Position numbers and translations under genes: made by a program | In this document: positions 9,198 through 19,108 of the stretch, one piece after another | Numbering within the stretch: position 1 is the stretch's first letter | How the letters are laid out: every line of letters starts with the position of its first letter | NCBI GenBank assembly: GCA_018064905.1 | Contig: JAGHUJ010000023.1 | Coordinates: 29,711 to 93,710 of the forward strand | Reading direction: 5' to 3' | DNA from: Candidatus Treponema equifaecale | Lineage (GTDB): Bacteria > Spirochaetota > Spirochaetia > Treponematales > Treponemataceae | Length of the DNA: 64,000 nucleotides | The notes under the pieces: generated by a model | Told to the model about the DNA's origin: nothing | Database searches by the model: none | What the model saw: only the letters and a program-made list of their open reading frames with translations

Positions 9198-10568
9198 CTA
9201 CATTTCAAGTTTGTCAATAAAATCAAGCAGGTGCTGGGCCAGGTTTCCGTTTGAAATCAGTTTTTCGCTGAATTTTCTGAAACTTTCCGTAAATCCACTT
9301 TCCTTTAAAGCAGAGTAGTGCAGCAGTTTTTTTAATAATTCTTTGGGCGTTGCCTCGCACCTTAAAGGTGCTCCGCCGGGCTCTTGCTGCAACTCCTCGC
9401 TGCGCTGTGGTGTTTCCGCAACGATCCCTAACGCAAAGTTTTCCGCTGTGGACTTGTTGTAGCTGTTCCAATATTCCTTCAAAACTCTGAATTGTTCTTC
9501 ATCAAAAAAAACTTCCATTCTGTCCAGCAAAGCGTTCACTTTTACCAGCTGATAATCTTCATCCTGAATATAAGCATGCCACACATAAGGAATGCCGCTC
9601 AAAGCCGCTCTGGAAAGAGAATCTTCACCCCGGATAAAGTTGAAATTCATCTGTGTTAAAAGGTAGTCCCATTCTTCCTGCTGAAGAAACGGCAGCTCCA
9701 GGACTTTAAATGGTTTTCCTGCTGCTTCATATGCCTTCATAAAAGGATCATGTCCTTTTCCAGAAGCAAGATTTACGCAAACGGAAAAATTTTTGTCCTT
9801 TCTCTGCATTTCATCCTGAAATTCCTGAATTGCCTGAACTATTGGAACACAGTTCCTTTCATATGAAAAAAATGAAATGTTAAAAACCGAGCAGGTGTTG
9901 ACTTCAACACCCAGGAACGAGCGGGTGTTGAAGTCAAGGCCCAAGAAGGAGCGGGCCTTGCGGGTGGCGTTTGAACCCGCAGAGGGGGTAGCGGAAAAGC
10001 TTTGCTTTGGAGCGAGGGGGAGACTTCCCCCACCTTTTGAAAAAATCAAACCTCCGGTTTTTTCAGTGAATCCGGGCATGAAGAAACGTTTTTTGATGTT
10101 GGTCTTGCGGGTGCCGCTTCTGAGAAGGTGAAAGTCGTCAGCATATTCTTCAGCAGTGAGATAATCCAGGTTCAGAATTTGAACAGGATTTGTAAAGGCC
10201 TCGGAAAAAATGCTGTTTTCAAGCCAGTCTGGTCTTCCGCACTGAAATCCTTCAATTATCACTGGATAATCTGCAATGTTCAATTCCAAATTATCTGCTT
10301 TTATCACGAAATTTTTGTCCGGAGTGCAGTTTTCCAGATCCCACTTTACAACTTTCCAGACAGAATCCTTGTAGTGGAATTCCTGAATGTCCTTTGAAGG
10401 ATTCACATCTTTTGCCATGGACTTAAAACTTTCCAGATTGCTTACCACCAGTGCCAGTTCAAGCTGTGGACGCAAATCTGAAACAGCCTTTGCAAGACGG
10501 TAGAGAACTCCGATGTCTCCAAAATTGTCCACTACCTTGCACAGAATCATCATGCTGTTAATTTTCAT
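9198..10568 (-). CDS. earP: EF-P arginine glycosyltransferase EarP, with apparent internal insertions
   Basis: CKVVDNFGDIGVLYRLAKAV, PGFTEKTGGL, FIRGEDSLSRAALSGIPYVWHAYIQDEDYQLVKVNALLD; adjacent to efp. Confidence 0.92.
   Translation of the reverse strand: MKINSMMILCKVVDNFGDIGVLYRLAKAVSDLRPQLELALVVSNLESFKSMAKDVNPSKDIQEFHYKDSVWKVVKWDLENCTPDKNFVIKADNLELNIADYPVIIEGFQCGRPDWLENSIFSEAFTNPVQILNLDYLTAEEYADDFHLLRSGTRKTNIKKRFFMPGFTEKTGGLIFSKGGGSLPLAPKQSFSATPSAGSNATRKARSFLGLDFNTRSFLGVEVNTCSVFNISFFSYERNCVPIVQAIQEFQDEMQRKDKNFSVCVNLASGKGHDPFMKAYEAAGKPFKVLELPFLQQEEWDYLLTQMNFNFIRGEDSLSRAALSGIPYVWHAYIQDEDYQLVKVNALLDRMEVFFDEEQFRVLKEYWNSYNKSTAENFALGIVAETPQRSEELQQEPGGAPLRCEATPKELLKKLLHYSALKESGFTESFRKFSEKLISNGNLAQHLLDFIDKLEM
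9889..9961. repeat. 30-bp in-frame tandem repeat inside earP
   Basis: gagcRggtgttgaMttcaasRcccaRgaas at 9889, 9919 and partial 9949; encodes RSFLG(V/L)(E/D)(V/F)NT repeats. Confidence 0.8.
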
Positions 10569-10579
10569 TTCTGATTCCT

Positions 10580-12760
10580 TTAGAATTTCAAACCGAATCG
10601 AATTGAAGGCACAAGATGCACAGAATCTCCAAAGTTGATGGAACCGATTCTCTGTTTTCGTATTTCCTGGTCGAATGCACCGTCGTTAAAGTCATTTATG
10701 TTCAGGTCAAATACTCCTGCCACAAAAATCTGAAAGCGATGGACAGGTTTAAATGAAAGTGAAAGCCTCAAAGAAGGAACAAGATTCAATCCCTTGTCTT
10801 CGATATCTTCAAAAATGTAAATGAAGCGTGTGTAAAGTTCTGTATCCAGCATAAGGTTTCCGTAGAGAGGATGCTGATGTCCAATTCCCGGCGAAAGTTC
10901 AAAAATATCACCAAAATTTGAAAGAGGCTGATGGGTCAAAATGCTTCCATAAATGTTTTTTGTTCCAAAATGAACTCCAAGTCCAATGTGCTGGTCAATG
11001 TCTATGTTCAGTTCAGGCTGAATTGTAAATTTTTTGTTAAGTTCAAGTCCTGCCTCTTGAACCTGCTTTTTGAGTTCAAGACCGTGTATTTTTTTTGCTG
11101 TAATCTGTTCATCTTCAAGCAGCACTTGTCCTGCTTTAAAACTCAGACCGATTCCTTCCCGTGGATAAAGGTTCTGTTTTTCTGAAGTGTGAACCAGATA
11201 ACCTGCCACGTCATATTGTTCAACCGTTGCGCGGATTATGGTTGGAATGAGGCTTGGTTTGTATATCAGCACTTTGAAATTTTCATTTGCAGGAAAACCA
11301 ATGACTGTTTTCTTTCCCAACAGTGGCATTGCAGCAATCGGAACCTTTATGTTTTTGTACTGAATTACTCCATCCAGTACCTGCGCAAGAAGATTTCCAT
11401 CAAAGTCAAATATTGCACATTCGTAGTAGCCGTCCAGAATAATCTGAGTGCTGCCTAATGTAGAACGAATTTCATTTTCATTCAATGCAAGCATGCAGGA
11501 AAGGTACAGTTCGCAGGCGTGCATATCAACAAAGGCATTCTTCACATAGTCAACTCCGCCGTCTGTTGATTCGTTCAGTCTTTCTGCCAGCCTGTTGAAA
11601 ATACCATCGCTTTCGTTCTGTGCGTTTTCTGTCTGATTTTCATTCTGTTCATTTACGACAGCCGTTGTTTTTTCAGTGGCCTTTGGAAATATCTGCCACA
11701 TCATTTTTTCGCCACGGTTTCTCAGATTAAATGTACCTGAATAATAGGAATGAACGTCCTTGTAGAAGCTGGTAAGAAAACGCGCTATTCCACTCTGAAT
11801 GAAGGTTCCGTTTTTGAATGGACAATAGTCACGCTCCAAAAGTATGTTGTAATATTTGTTGATTCTTGGAACATAGCTTTTGTCGTACAGTTCTTTATCC
11901 GTGTTCCAGCGGTTCGGCAGTGTGATTATATGACCGTATTTTTTGAATTTCCAATTGTTTCTGCAAGGTGGAACCGTAGGAACAATGTCCTCACCGTTCA
12001 CGATATTCCAGATGAAGTTATATTTGTAGTTGTTTACATCGTCGGCCTGAGTTACGTTTGGTGCAGCGAATGTGTAAACGAACATTTTTTCAGAATTGAA
12101 TATGCTCTGGTCAACAAGACTTGCCCCAAGAAGATTTGCAACTGCTGCTCCACGGCTGTGACCTGTAATCAAAAAACAGGCCTCGTCAGGATCGATTTTT
12201 TGTTTGAGCATGTAGTACACAAGTGCATTCTGAACCTGAACCATAGTTCTGTAGAAGCCCTCATGCATGATGGTGTCCGCTCGTGTTGAATCGCTGATGG
12301 CAAGATTTGAGATCCATTCGTTTGCATTCAAAGGGGTTCCTCTTATGACTACAAAAATCAGCGTCTTGTTTCCGGATGGCCCTGAGATTTGTTTAGAAGC
12401 AAAACTGAAGGCTGCCTGATTGTCACCAAGCACAGGGGTGGAATAATCTATCTTGTAGTGAAATTCCATTGCGTTTTCTTTTATTCCCAATGCCTTGTAG
12501 CTGAGTTTGACTTCATTTTCATTTGGATTCTCTGCAACATCAACATAAGAAATTTCCGAAAGCATCGCGGCAACTCTTGCAATTCCGTGATGGTATTCAA
12601 AGGCTGAAGCTTCCAGAATCCAGTTGTCGTTCCATTCTGTTGAAACAGGCTGAGGTCTTGGAGAGACGGTCATAAGTCCAGAAACTGGAAATGTGAGATT
12701 TAATGAATAAGCGTTTATTGCACCAAAAAGGGCAGCTGCCAGTGTGAGTAATTTTTTCAT
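10580..12760 (-). CDS. Class 3 lipase-family protein with signal peptide
   Basis: GHSRGAAVANLLGASL nucleophile elbow, VIRGTPLNANEW; N-terminal signal. Confidence 0.8.
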   Translation of the reverse strand: MKKLLTLAAALFGAINAYSLNLTFPVSGLMTVSPRPQPVSTEWNDNWILEASAFEYHHGIARVAAMLSEISYVDVAENPNENEVKLSYKALGIKENAMEFHYKIDYSTPVLGDNQAAFSFASKQISGPSGNKTLIFVVIRGTPLNANEWISNLAISDSTRADTIMHEGFYRTMVQVQNALVYYMLKQKIDPDEACFLITGHSRGAAVANLLGASLVDQSIFNSEKMFVYTFAAPNVTQADDVNNYKYNFIWNIVNGEDIVPTVPPCRNNWKFKKYGHIITLPNRWNTDKELYDKSYVPRINKYYNILLERDYCPFKNGTFIQSGIARFLTSFYKDVHSYYSGTFNLRNRGEKMMWQIFPKATEKTTAVVNEQNENQTENAQNESDGIFNRLAERLNESTDGGVDYVKNAFVDMHACELYLSCMLALNENEIRSTLGSTQIILDGYYECAIFDFDGNLLAQVLDGVIQYKNIKVPIAAMPLLGKKTVIGFPANENFKVLIYKPSLIPTIIRATVEQYDVAGYLVHTSEKQNLYPREGIGLSFKAGQVLLEDEQITAKKIHGLELKKQVQEAGLELNKKFTIQPELNIDIDQHIGLGVHFGTKNIYGSILTHQPLSNFGDIFELSPGIGHQHPLYGNLMLDTELYTRFIYIFEDIEDKGLNLVPSLRLSLSFKPVHRFQIFVAGVFDLNINDFNDGAFDQEIRKQRIGSINFGDSVHLVPSIRFGLKF

Positions 12761-12775
12761 TTTTCTTTTCCGATT

Positions 12776-14134
12776 TTAGAGAGCGGTTCTCGAATTTGAA
12801 GATAAACCTGAGCCTTCAGTTTGTTGCTGGGAAGTCTGCTGCGATTCCCTGGAATCCAGAGTTACCTTCAGTTTTTTGTATTCGTCATTTCTGTATACGG
12901 TTACTGTAACAGTGTCTCCCGGTTTTTTTGCTTCCAGTGCACTTGTGTAATCTGCGTATGTTCGAACATCAATATTGTCGATTTTTGTGATTATGTCACC
13001 GCCAAGATAAATCGTAGTCGGATTGAAGCGGCTTCCATACTGAACTTGTTCCGTTCCACCAAGAATTCCGCACTTGTCTGCAGATGAACCAGACTCAACC
13101 TGGCTTACGAGAATGCCATAGTTTATTTTGATTCCTGCATATCTTGCGATTGATGAAGTCATCTGAACCGGCTTGATTTTCATGACACCACGGCGAACTT
13201 TTCTGTAGGTGATAAGGTCTTCCACAACTCTGCGGGCTGTGCTTACAGGAACTGCAAATCCAATTCCCGCAGAACTGCCTGAATTTGAAATGATCATTGT
13301 GTTGATTCCGACCATTTTTCCTTTTGTATCAAGAAGCGGGCCGCCAGAATTACCTGGATTGATGGCTGCATCTGTCTGAATCATGTTTCTGATGATTACA
13401 TTTGAACTTTCCTGAATCGGGCGTCCAAGACCTGAAATTATTCCGGTTGTCATGGTTCTTTCAAGGGCAAATGGGTTTCCAATAGCGATTACTTTCTGTC
13501 CAACCTTAAGCTTGTCCGAGTCTCCAAAATCAATTGTCTTAAGCTGAACATTATCAGGAGGATCAAATTTTATTACGGCAATGTCGCTTTCAACATCTTT
13601 TCCTATTACAACGCCTTCGTATGAGGTTCCGTCTGCCAGAGAAATATTTATCTTGCTGGCATTTGAAATTACATGAACATTTGTCACTACATAACCGCGT
13701 TTGTCGATGATGGAGCCTGAACCGGAACCACCGTCCTGAACAATCGGTTCAAGAAACCAGTTTACTCCCATGACCTGAGTGGTGATGTTAACTACGGCCT
13801 CATTGCATTTTTCGTATACAGAAATGTTCTGAAGCTCATCCTGAGTGTAGGCTGAGTCAAAATTCTGTGAGGAATTCTTTGAGGCTGCCACTGTATATGT
13901 TTTTTCATCAAAAGATTTTTCTTCAATAATAAGGGCAGTTTTATTTGAATCTGGGGTCTGAACTGTTCCATCCTTCTGATTTGCAGAAGCTTCAGAAACT
14001 TCCACCTGTGCGTCGTGCTTTACTTCTGTTTCTGTCTTTGAAAGAAAAGCAAATCCAGCAACGGCAAATACAATTCCCGCCAGAATTCCAAAAAAAGTTG
14101 ATTTTATAAGTTGCAGTTTTGAATAAAGTTTCAT
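12776..14134 (-). CDS. HtrA/DegP-type trypsin-like serine protease with PDZ domain
   Basis: VTNVHVI (His), ESDIAVIKF (Asp), TDAAINPGNSGGPLLD (Ser), C-terminal PDZ. Confidence 0.95.
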   Translation of the reverse strand: MKLYSKLQLIKSTFFGILAGIVFAVAGFAFLSKTETEVKHDAQVEVSEASANQKDGTVQTPDSNKTALIIEEKSFDEKTYTVAASKNSSQNFDSAYTQDELQNISVYEKCNEAVVNITTQVMGVNWFLEPIVQDGGSGSGSIIDKRGYVVTNVHVISNASKINISLADGTSYEGVVIGKDVESDIAVIKFDPPDNVQLKTIDFGDSDKLKVGQKVIAIGNPFALERTMTTGIISGLGRPIQESSNVIIRNMIQTDAAINPGNSGGPLLDTKGKMVGINTMIISNSGSSAGIGFAVPVSTARRVVEDLITYRKVRRGVMKIKPVQMTSSIARYAGIKINYGILVSQVESGSSADKCGILGGTEQVQYGSRFNPTTIYLGGDIITKIDNIDVRTYADYTSALEAKKPGDTVTVTVYRNDEYKKLKVTLDSRESQQTSQQQTEGSGLSSNSRTAL

Positions 14135-14466
14135 AGTTCCATTATACTTTTTTTCAGCTCAACATAAAAGTTCTGACGAAGACCTTTTTCCACCTGAATC
14201 TCATATTCTTCAGACTTGTGGCCTTTTTTTGTGACTTTAAGACTGTATGTGCCTTCCCGAAGATTTTTTATCTTAAGCTCAGTTTTTCCCTGATACTCTC
14301 CGTTTATGTAGACAGAGGCCTTTGCTGTGTTGCAGCGAATTGAAATTTCAGTTTTGTCTTCTGCTATTTCCACATTTTCCTCACTTAAAAGAGGTTCTGA
14401 AAAAGCAGGTGCAGAGAAGAGTAGAAAAAAAACAGCGGACAATATAAAAATCAGTCTTGAATTCAT
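14131..14466 (-). CDS. PEGA domain protein
   Basis: KASVYINGEYQGKTELKIKNLREGTYSLKVTKKGHKSEEYEI; 4-nt overlap with the protease gene. Confidence 0.85.
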   Translation of the reverse strand: MNSRLIFILSAVFFLLFSAPAFSEPLLSEENVEIAEDKTEISIRCNTAKASVYINGEYQGKTELKIKNLREGTYSLKVTKKGHKSEEYEIQVEKGLRQNFYVELKKSIMEL

Positions 14467-14475
14467 GCTTTTAAA

Positions 14476-15159
14476 CTATTGCGAATCCATCTCTTTGTCA
14501 AATTTATCAAGCAAACCGTGTTCCAGAAAACTGAAATGGCCGTTTCTTGTGATGATTATGTGATCAACCATTGTTATTCCCAGCAGATAAGATGCCGCAT
14601 ACAGCCGTTTTGTTGTGTTTATGTCATCTTGTGAAGGAGCTGGATTTCCTGCAGGATGATTATGGCTCAAAACAACAGCCGAGGCGTGCTCTTTTATTGC
14701 TTCTATGAAAACTTCAGCAGGCCGCATTATGGCCATATTTCCTGAACCAGTGCAGATTACCCTAATAGAGATTATTTCTTTTGCTCCGTTCAAGCTGACG
14801 CAGATGAAATGTTCCGTGTTCTGGACTGCGTAATTTTGAATGTATGGAATTACATCCCGTGGAGTTTTTAGCGCACACTGAGGCTTTCTGTTCAGTCTTC
14901 GTCCCAGCTCCAGTGCCGATGCAATGGAAAGGGCTTTGTTTGGTCCGATTCCGTTTATCTTCAAGAGATTTTCCACAAGATTTTCGGGATTTGACTTCAT
15001 TACAGCTTCCAGCACTTTTTGAGAAAGCGGTTCTATTGGCAGCTGTTTTGTTCCGGAACCCAGTACCATCATCAAAAGCTCCTCATTGCTTGGATAGCTG
15101 ATTCCATTCTGCAAAGTAAGTTCCCGCACTCCGATTTTGTCTTTAATTTGATTTTCCAT
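14476..15159 (-). CDS. radC: RadC/JAB-domain DNA repair-like protein
   Basis: VVLSHNHPAGNPAPSQDD; LLGITMVDHIIITRNGHFSFLEHGLL. Confidence 0.95.
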   Translation of the reverse strand: MENQIKDKIGVRELTLQNGISYPSNEELLMMVLGSGTKQLPIEPLSQKVLEAVMKSNPENLVENLLKINGIGPNKALSIASALELGRRLNRKPQCALKTPRDVIPYIQNYAVQNTEHFICVSLNGAKEIISIRVICTGSGNMAIMRPAEVFIEAIKEHASAVVLSHNHPAGNPAPSQDDINTTKRLYAASYLLGITMVDHIIITRNGHFSFLEHGLLDKFDKEMDSQ

Positions 15160-15272
15160 CTTCTACCTTTTTTCGTTTTTTGAAATAAAATTCCTCATTA
15201 TATAAGTAGAAAAAAATGTTCAGTTTCGGCAGTATTTTTCAGAAAAAATGCAAAAATTCCGATAATTTTTTT

Positions 15273-15869
15273 ATGAGGAATTTAAAAATTAAACATTTTG
15301 GAGTTTTTTCAGCGATTTGTGCTGTGATCTTTGCTTTTTCTGCCTGTGTTTCCACAAAGCATGTGGAGCCTTGTTCAAGAGAACTGTTGGGTACTGGAAT
15401 TAAAAGTCCTGTTCAGCTGGCAGATTTTTTCATTTCACACAATCCTGAGTATGGAAAAACTGAAATCTTAAAAATGGCGGAAGTTTACGTGGCTGAAGCG
15501 GCAATGGAAAACATAAATTCAGATGCAGCTTTTGTTCAGATGTGCCTGGAAACTGGTTTTCTGCGATACGGTAATCTGGTTCAGCCTGAATGGAACAACT
15601 TTTGTGGACTTGGAGCAATGGGACCAGAACATCCCGGAGAAATTTTTGAGACAATGGAAATTGGTGTACGCGCCCATATTCAGCACTTGCAGGCCTATGC
15701 AACCACGGCAGAAGTTGAGCTGAATAATCCTCTTGTGGATCCGCGATACAGCTGGCCGCACAAGACCAGAAATGCAAAAACCGTATTCGAGCTGGCAGGC
15801 ACCTGGGCCACCGACAAGGAATACGGCTTTAAGTTGGACAATCTTCTAAGCGAACTGGAAAATTTCTAG
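15273..15869 (+). CDS. Glucosaminidase-domain lipoprotein
   Basis: Lipobox-like FAFSACVS; SDAAFVQMCLETGFLRYGNLVQPEWNNFCGLGA. Confidence 0.8.
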   Translation: MRNLKIKHFGVFSAICAVIFAFSACVSTKHVEPCSRELLGTGIKSPVQLADFFISHNPEYGKTEILKMAEVYVAEAAMENINSDAAFVQMCLETGFLRYGNLVQPEWNNFCGLGAMGPEHPGEIFETMEIGVRAHIQHLQAYATTAEVELNNPLVDPRYSWPHKTRNAKTVFELAGTWATDKEYGFKLDNLLSELENF

Positions 15870-16565
15870 TTATTTTATTGTTGTTCCTGTGTAAGATTTT
15901 CCTTCAAGAATTGCGCGGGTGTTTTCGATATTTTTGCCGCCTGCACAGATTACAACCAGCTTCATGCTTTCAGCTTTCTTTGAAGCGATTGGATCAAACG
16001 GACAGTTTTTGCCTGGAACCCATTCATCACCAACCATTTTTCTAAAATCAGCCCAAGAGATTTCGTCCAATGGCTTTGCATCTGGATTTTTTCTTGGGTC
16101 GTCTGTGTAAACCTTTTCAGTGTTGCTCAAATTTACAACAGTGTCTGCGTTGAATTTTTCAGCAAGAAGAACTGCATCATTGTCTGTTGAAAAACCTGGC
16201 TTCCATCCTGCAGCAACCAGAATTTTTCCTGTGAATTCATTTGCAACTGTTGGATCTGTCACAACTGCTTCCTTGCACAAATCGCCAAAGCTTGCCTTTA
16301 CAAACTGTGCGTTCAGACGAGTTGCCATGATTCCGATCCAGTCTGCAGCATCTGTTCCTGCATCTGGAGCTGTTCCTGTTACATCACGGAATGCCTTCTG
16401 GTAAATTCTTGCAGGTCCGCCGCCGCCTACAACCAGAATAAGACGGTCTTCAGGATTCTTTGCAAGAAAGTCCTTTACCATTTCAACAAATTTAGAAACA
16501 AAATCAACGTCAGGATATTCCGGAGCTACAATTGAGCCTCCAACTGACAAAACTTTAGTAGACAT
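15870..16565 (-). CDS. pyrH: UMP kinase, archaeal-type
   Basis: Amino acid kinase fold VLSVGGSIVAPEYPDVDFV, GGGGPARIYQ, ADTVVNLSNTEKVYTDDPRKNPDAKPLDEISWADF. Confidence 0.8.
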   Translation of the reverse strand: MSTKVLSVGGSIVAPEYPDVDFVSKFVEMVKDFLAKNPEDRLILVVGGGGPARIYQKAFRDVTGTAPDAGTDAADWIGIMATRLNAQFVKASFGDLCKEAVVTDPTVANEFTGKILVAAGWKPGFSTDNDAVLLAEKFNADTVVNLSNTEKVYTDDPRKNPDAKPLDEISWADFRKMVGDEWVPGKNCPFDPIASKKAESMKLVVICAGGKNIENTRAILEGKSYTGTTIK

Positions 16566-16586
16566 ATAAATAACCTCCAAATAGTT

Positions 16587-18305
16587 TTAGTAAATTCCAA
16601 GTACAACAGGATTGTTCCAAAGGGAGCTGTAGTTCACGTTTCCCTCGCTGGATTCTTCCCATATTGATTGTAATGCATAAGTTTTTGGTCTGTAAACGAT
16701 TTTGCTGTTGTCAGAAATTGTCTGCTTCAGTTCGTTCCATCCCCGTGAAAAAGCAATATGCTGACCGTCCAGATTTCCAAAATAGAATTCCGCAGAATTT
16801 TCCACAGCTTTAAATGATTTGTATTCCATTCCAAATCCCAGTGCAATGTCTGCCGGAACCCAGCCATAGCCTTCAAAATAAATTTCGTTCCACCAGTGGT
16901 TCTGTGCGTTCAGTTCTGAATCTACCAGAATTCCGCTTACAGGATTTGCAGGAATTCCAGATGCGCGGAGAAGTGCGGCGTAGAAAATAGAAAAGTCATA
17001 GGCATCTCCGTCTTTATTTTTCAGAAGATCCATTGGAGAATAATCTGATTTTCTAAGCTTGTCCTTGAGTTTGTAGTTCTGCAGGATGTATGTGTAAATC
17101 AGCTTTGCCTTGTTGAATGGATTCTTTTCCTTTCCTGTGATTTTTTTTGCCAGTTCGATTATTTCTGCATTTTCGCTGGCCACAAGATTGTCTGCCTGAG
17201 TGAAAACCTTGAAAATCTGTCGTTCCTTTTCAGAATATTGGCGAACCAGTTTTGAGGAAAGGTTTGTGTCCACGGCGTATGTTGAGACGATGTAACTCTG
17301 CTGATACCGTGTCTTTCTGTTTGCAGAATTTGATTTAGCCAGCTCAAACTTGTACACAACGGTATTTCTGAAGTCTTCCAAAACAGGCTCCGGAATGCAT
17401 TCTGTTAAAGTTGCCATTGGCTGGCTTGCTGAAACTACTGGTTTTGGCATTCTCAAAGTGATGCTGGTGCTGTTCTTTGAGTTGATGTTTTCAATATCTG
17501 CATTTACTTGAATTACGTATGTTTTTCGGGAATGGAAGAATTTGTTTTCCTTTGAAACAGTGACTTCCATTCCATAGGTGTTGCTTTTTCCTTTGTCTGA
17601 AGCAATCACAAGAGGGCCTGAAGCAGCTCCATCAGGAATTCTCACGCGGATTTCATTGTCGCTCCAGTATTCGTAGTCAAAATCAGTCATGCTGGCAGGA
17701 ATAAACTGAAGATCCATTTCTCCTGTTGTGTCACCTGCTGTCTGTTGTGCCATGTCCGCATCATCTCGTGCTGCAGAGAACAAAACCTGGCTGTTGCCCC
17801 TGATTGAACCGAAATTTGAACCGGTAATTGTGATCAAAGTTCCGTATCCGCCGGTTGCAGGTGAGATTGAAGCAATTGTTGGAGAAGTTGTCTTTGCATC
17901 TTTTGGAACAGCTACAGGAATGCCGGTTTCATTTGCAAAAAATCCGGGTTTAGAACGACCTGCCTGAGTGTGAACAACGATGAGTCCGTCCTGAACATTT
18001 GAAGGAAGAACAAGCTTAATGAGGCTGTCTGTCCAAACAATGTAGCTGGAAGCCGTAATTCTGCTGCCGCCGATTTCAACACAGCTGGAACCGCGGGTTG
18101 AGCCAAAATTGGTTCCACGGATTACCATTGTGTCCCCTGGTGAGCCAACAGAAGGAATGACGGTTGCAATTGACGGAACTTTTTTTGCCTTTACTGTTGC
18201 AAAGGTCAAAATTACCAGAGCCATCAAAACAAGAGCTATCAATAGAAAAAATCTGATTGAAGAATATTTGCGAAAAATAAGTGATAAGGTTTCTTTAAGT
18301 TTCAA
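16587..18305 (-). CDS. Membrane-anchored IPT/TIG and transglutaminase-like protein
   Basis: Two IPT/TIG repeats (PSVGSPGDTMVIRGTNFGSTRG, PATGGYGTLITITGSNFGSIRG) and DAYDFSIFYAALLRASGIPANPVSG...WWNEIYFEGYGWVPAD. Confidence 0.85.
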   Translation of the reverse strand: MKLKETLSLIFRKYSSIRFFLLIALVLMALVILTFATVKAKKVPSIATVIPSVGSPGDTMVIRGTNFGSTRGSSCVEIGGSRITASSYIVWTDSLIKLVLPSNVQDGLIVVHTQAGRSKPGFFANETGIPVAVPKDAKTTSPTIASISPATGGYGTLITITGSNFGSIRGNSQVLFSAARDDADMAQQTAGDTTGEMDLQFIPASMTDFDYEYWSDNEIRVRIPDGAASGPLVIASDKGKSNTYGMEVTVSKENKFFHSRKTYVIQVNADIENINSKNSTSITLRMPKPVVSASQPMATLTECIPEPVLEDFRNTVVYKFELAKSNSANRKTRYQQSYIVSTYAVDTNLSSKLVRQYSEKERQIFKVFTQADNLVASENAEIIELAKKITGKEKNPFNKAKLIYTYILQNYKLKDKLRKSDYSPMDLLKNKDGDAYDFSIFYAALLRASGIPANPVSGILVDSELNAQNHWWNEIYFEGYGWVPADIALGFGMEYKSFKAVENSAEFYFGNLDGQHIAFSRGWNELKQTISDNSKIVYRPKTYALQSIWEESSEGNVNYSSLWNNPVVLGIY

Positions 18306-18340
18306 AGTCAGTTTCCTGCATCTTTCCGGCAGCAGGAATT

Positions 18341-19108
18341 TTACTGCTGCTTCTGAGTATCTTCTAAATTATTACTCATTTCCTGGAAATTTGGAACAGA
18401 CATTCTTCTTGGAGGAGCAGAAAAATTTGGTCTGAAAGGATCAACTGAAGGAAGTGAATGTCTGAATCCGCCTCTTCTGCCTCCTGAAACCATAGCTGAA
18501 GCTCTTACAGTCTTCTGTTCAATCAATTCTCTTTGTGGTTCTTCCAGAATGAAGTTCTGAAGGTTTGTGTCGTTCTGAGCAGCCGCTTCTTCAGATGCCT
18601 GATCTGATTTTTTGAGTGAAGCCAATGCAATTCCCTGAGACAGGCTTTCTGAACGGATTGAACCGTCGATTACAACCTGCTTTTCTGAAATTGGCTGAAT
18701 GTTGTTTTCTGTCTTGATTTCGATGGCGGCAACTTCTTTTGCACCTGCATCTGAAACAGCCTTGTTGTGCATTGGAATAAATACAACGGCAAAAACCGCC
18801 GCCGCTGCTGCAAAGCTTGAAGCATATTTTGCAAATGGAATTACATAGGATTTCTTGGTTACGCTGATTGTTCTGGAGTAGCTCATTCTGCTCTGAAGTC
18901 TTTCAAAGCTTTTGTCCGCGAAACTCTGGTCTACGGTCTTTGATTTTGCATCTTCCTGCAGAATATTGTGAAGGGACTGCATTTTTTCAAACTCAGCTTT
19001 TGCCGCTGGATCAGCCTCAACTGCCGCCTTATATTGAGAAACATATTTTTCTGGCATTTCTCCGTCAATGTAAACGGAATGCAGGTCTTTTTCAGGAGAT
19101 GTAGACAT
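18341..19108 (-). CDS. Probable anti-sigma factor
   Basis: N-terminal LHSVYIDGEMPEKYVSQYKAAVEADPAAKAEFEKMQSLHNIL, single TM, downstream of and overlapping the ECF sigma gene. Confidence 0.75.
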   Translation of the reverse strand: MSTSPEKDLHSVYIDGEMPEKYVSQYKAAVEADPAAKAEFEKMQSLHNILQEDAKSKTVDQSFADKSFERLQSRMSYSRTISVTKKSYVIPFAKYASSFAAAAAVFAVVFIPMHNKAVSDAGAKEVAAIEIKTENNIQPISEKQVVIDGSIRSESLSQGIALASLKKSDQASEEAAAQNDTNLQNFILEEPQRELIEQKTVRASAMVSGGRRGGFRHSLPSVDPFRPNFSAPPRRMSVPNFQEMSNNLEDTQKQQ

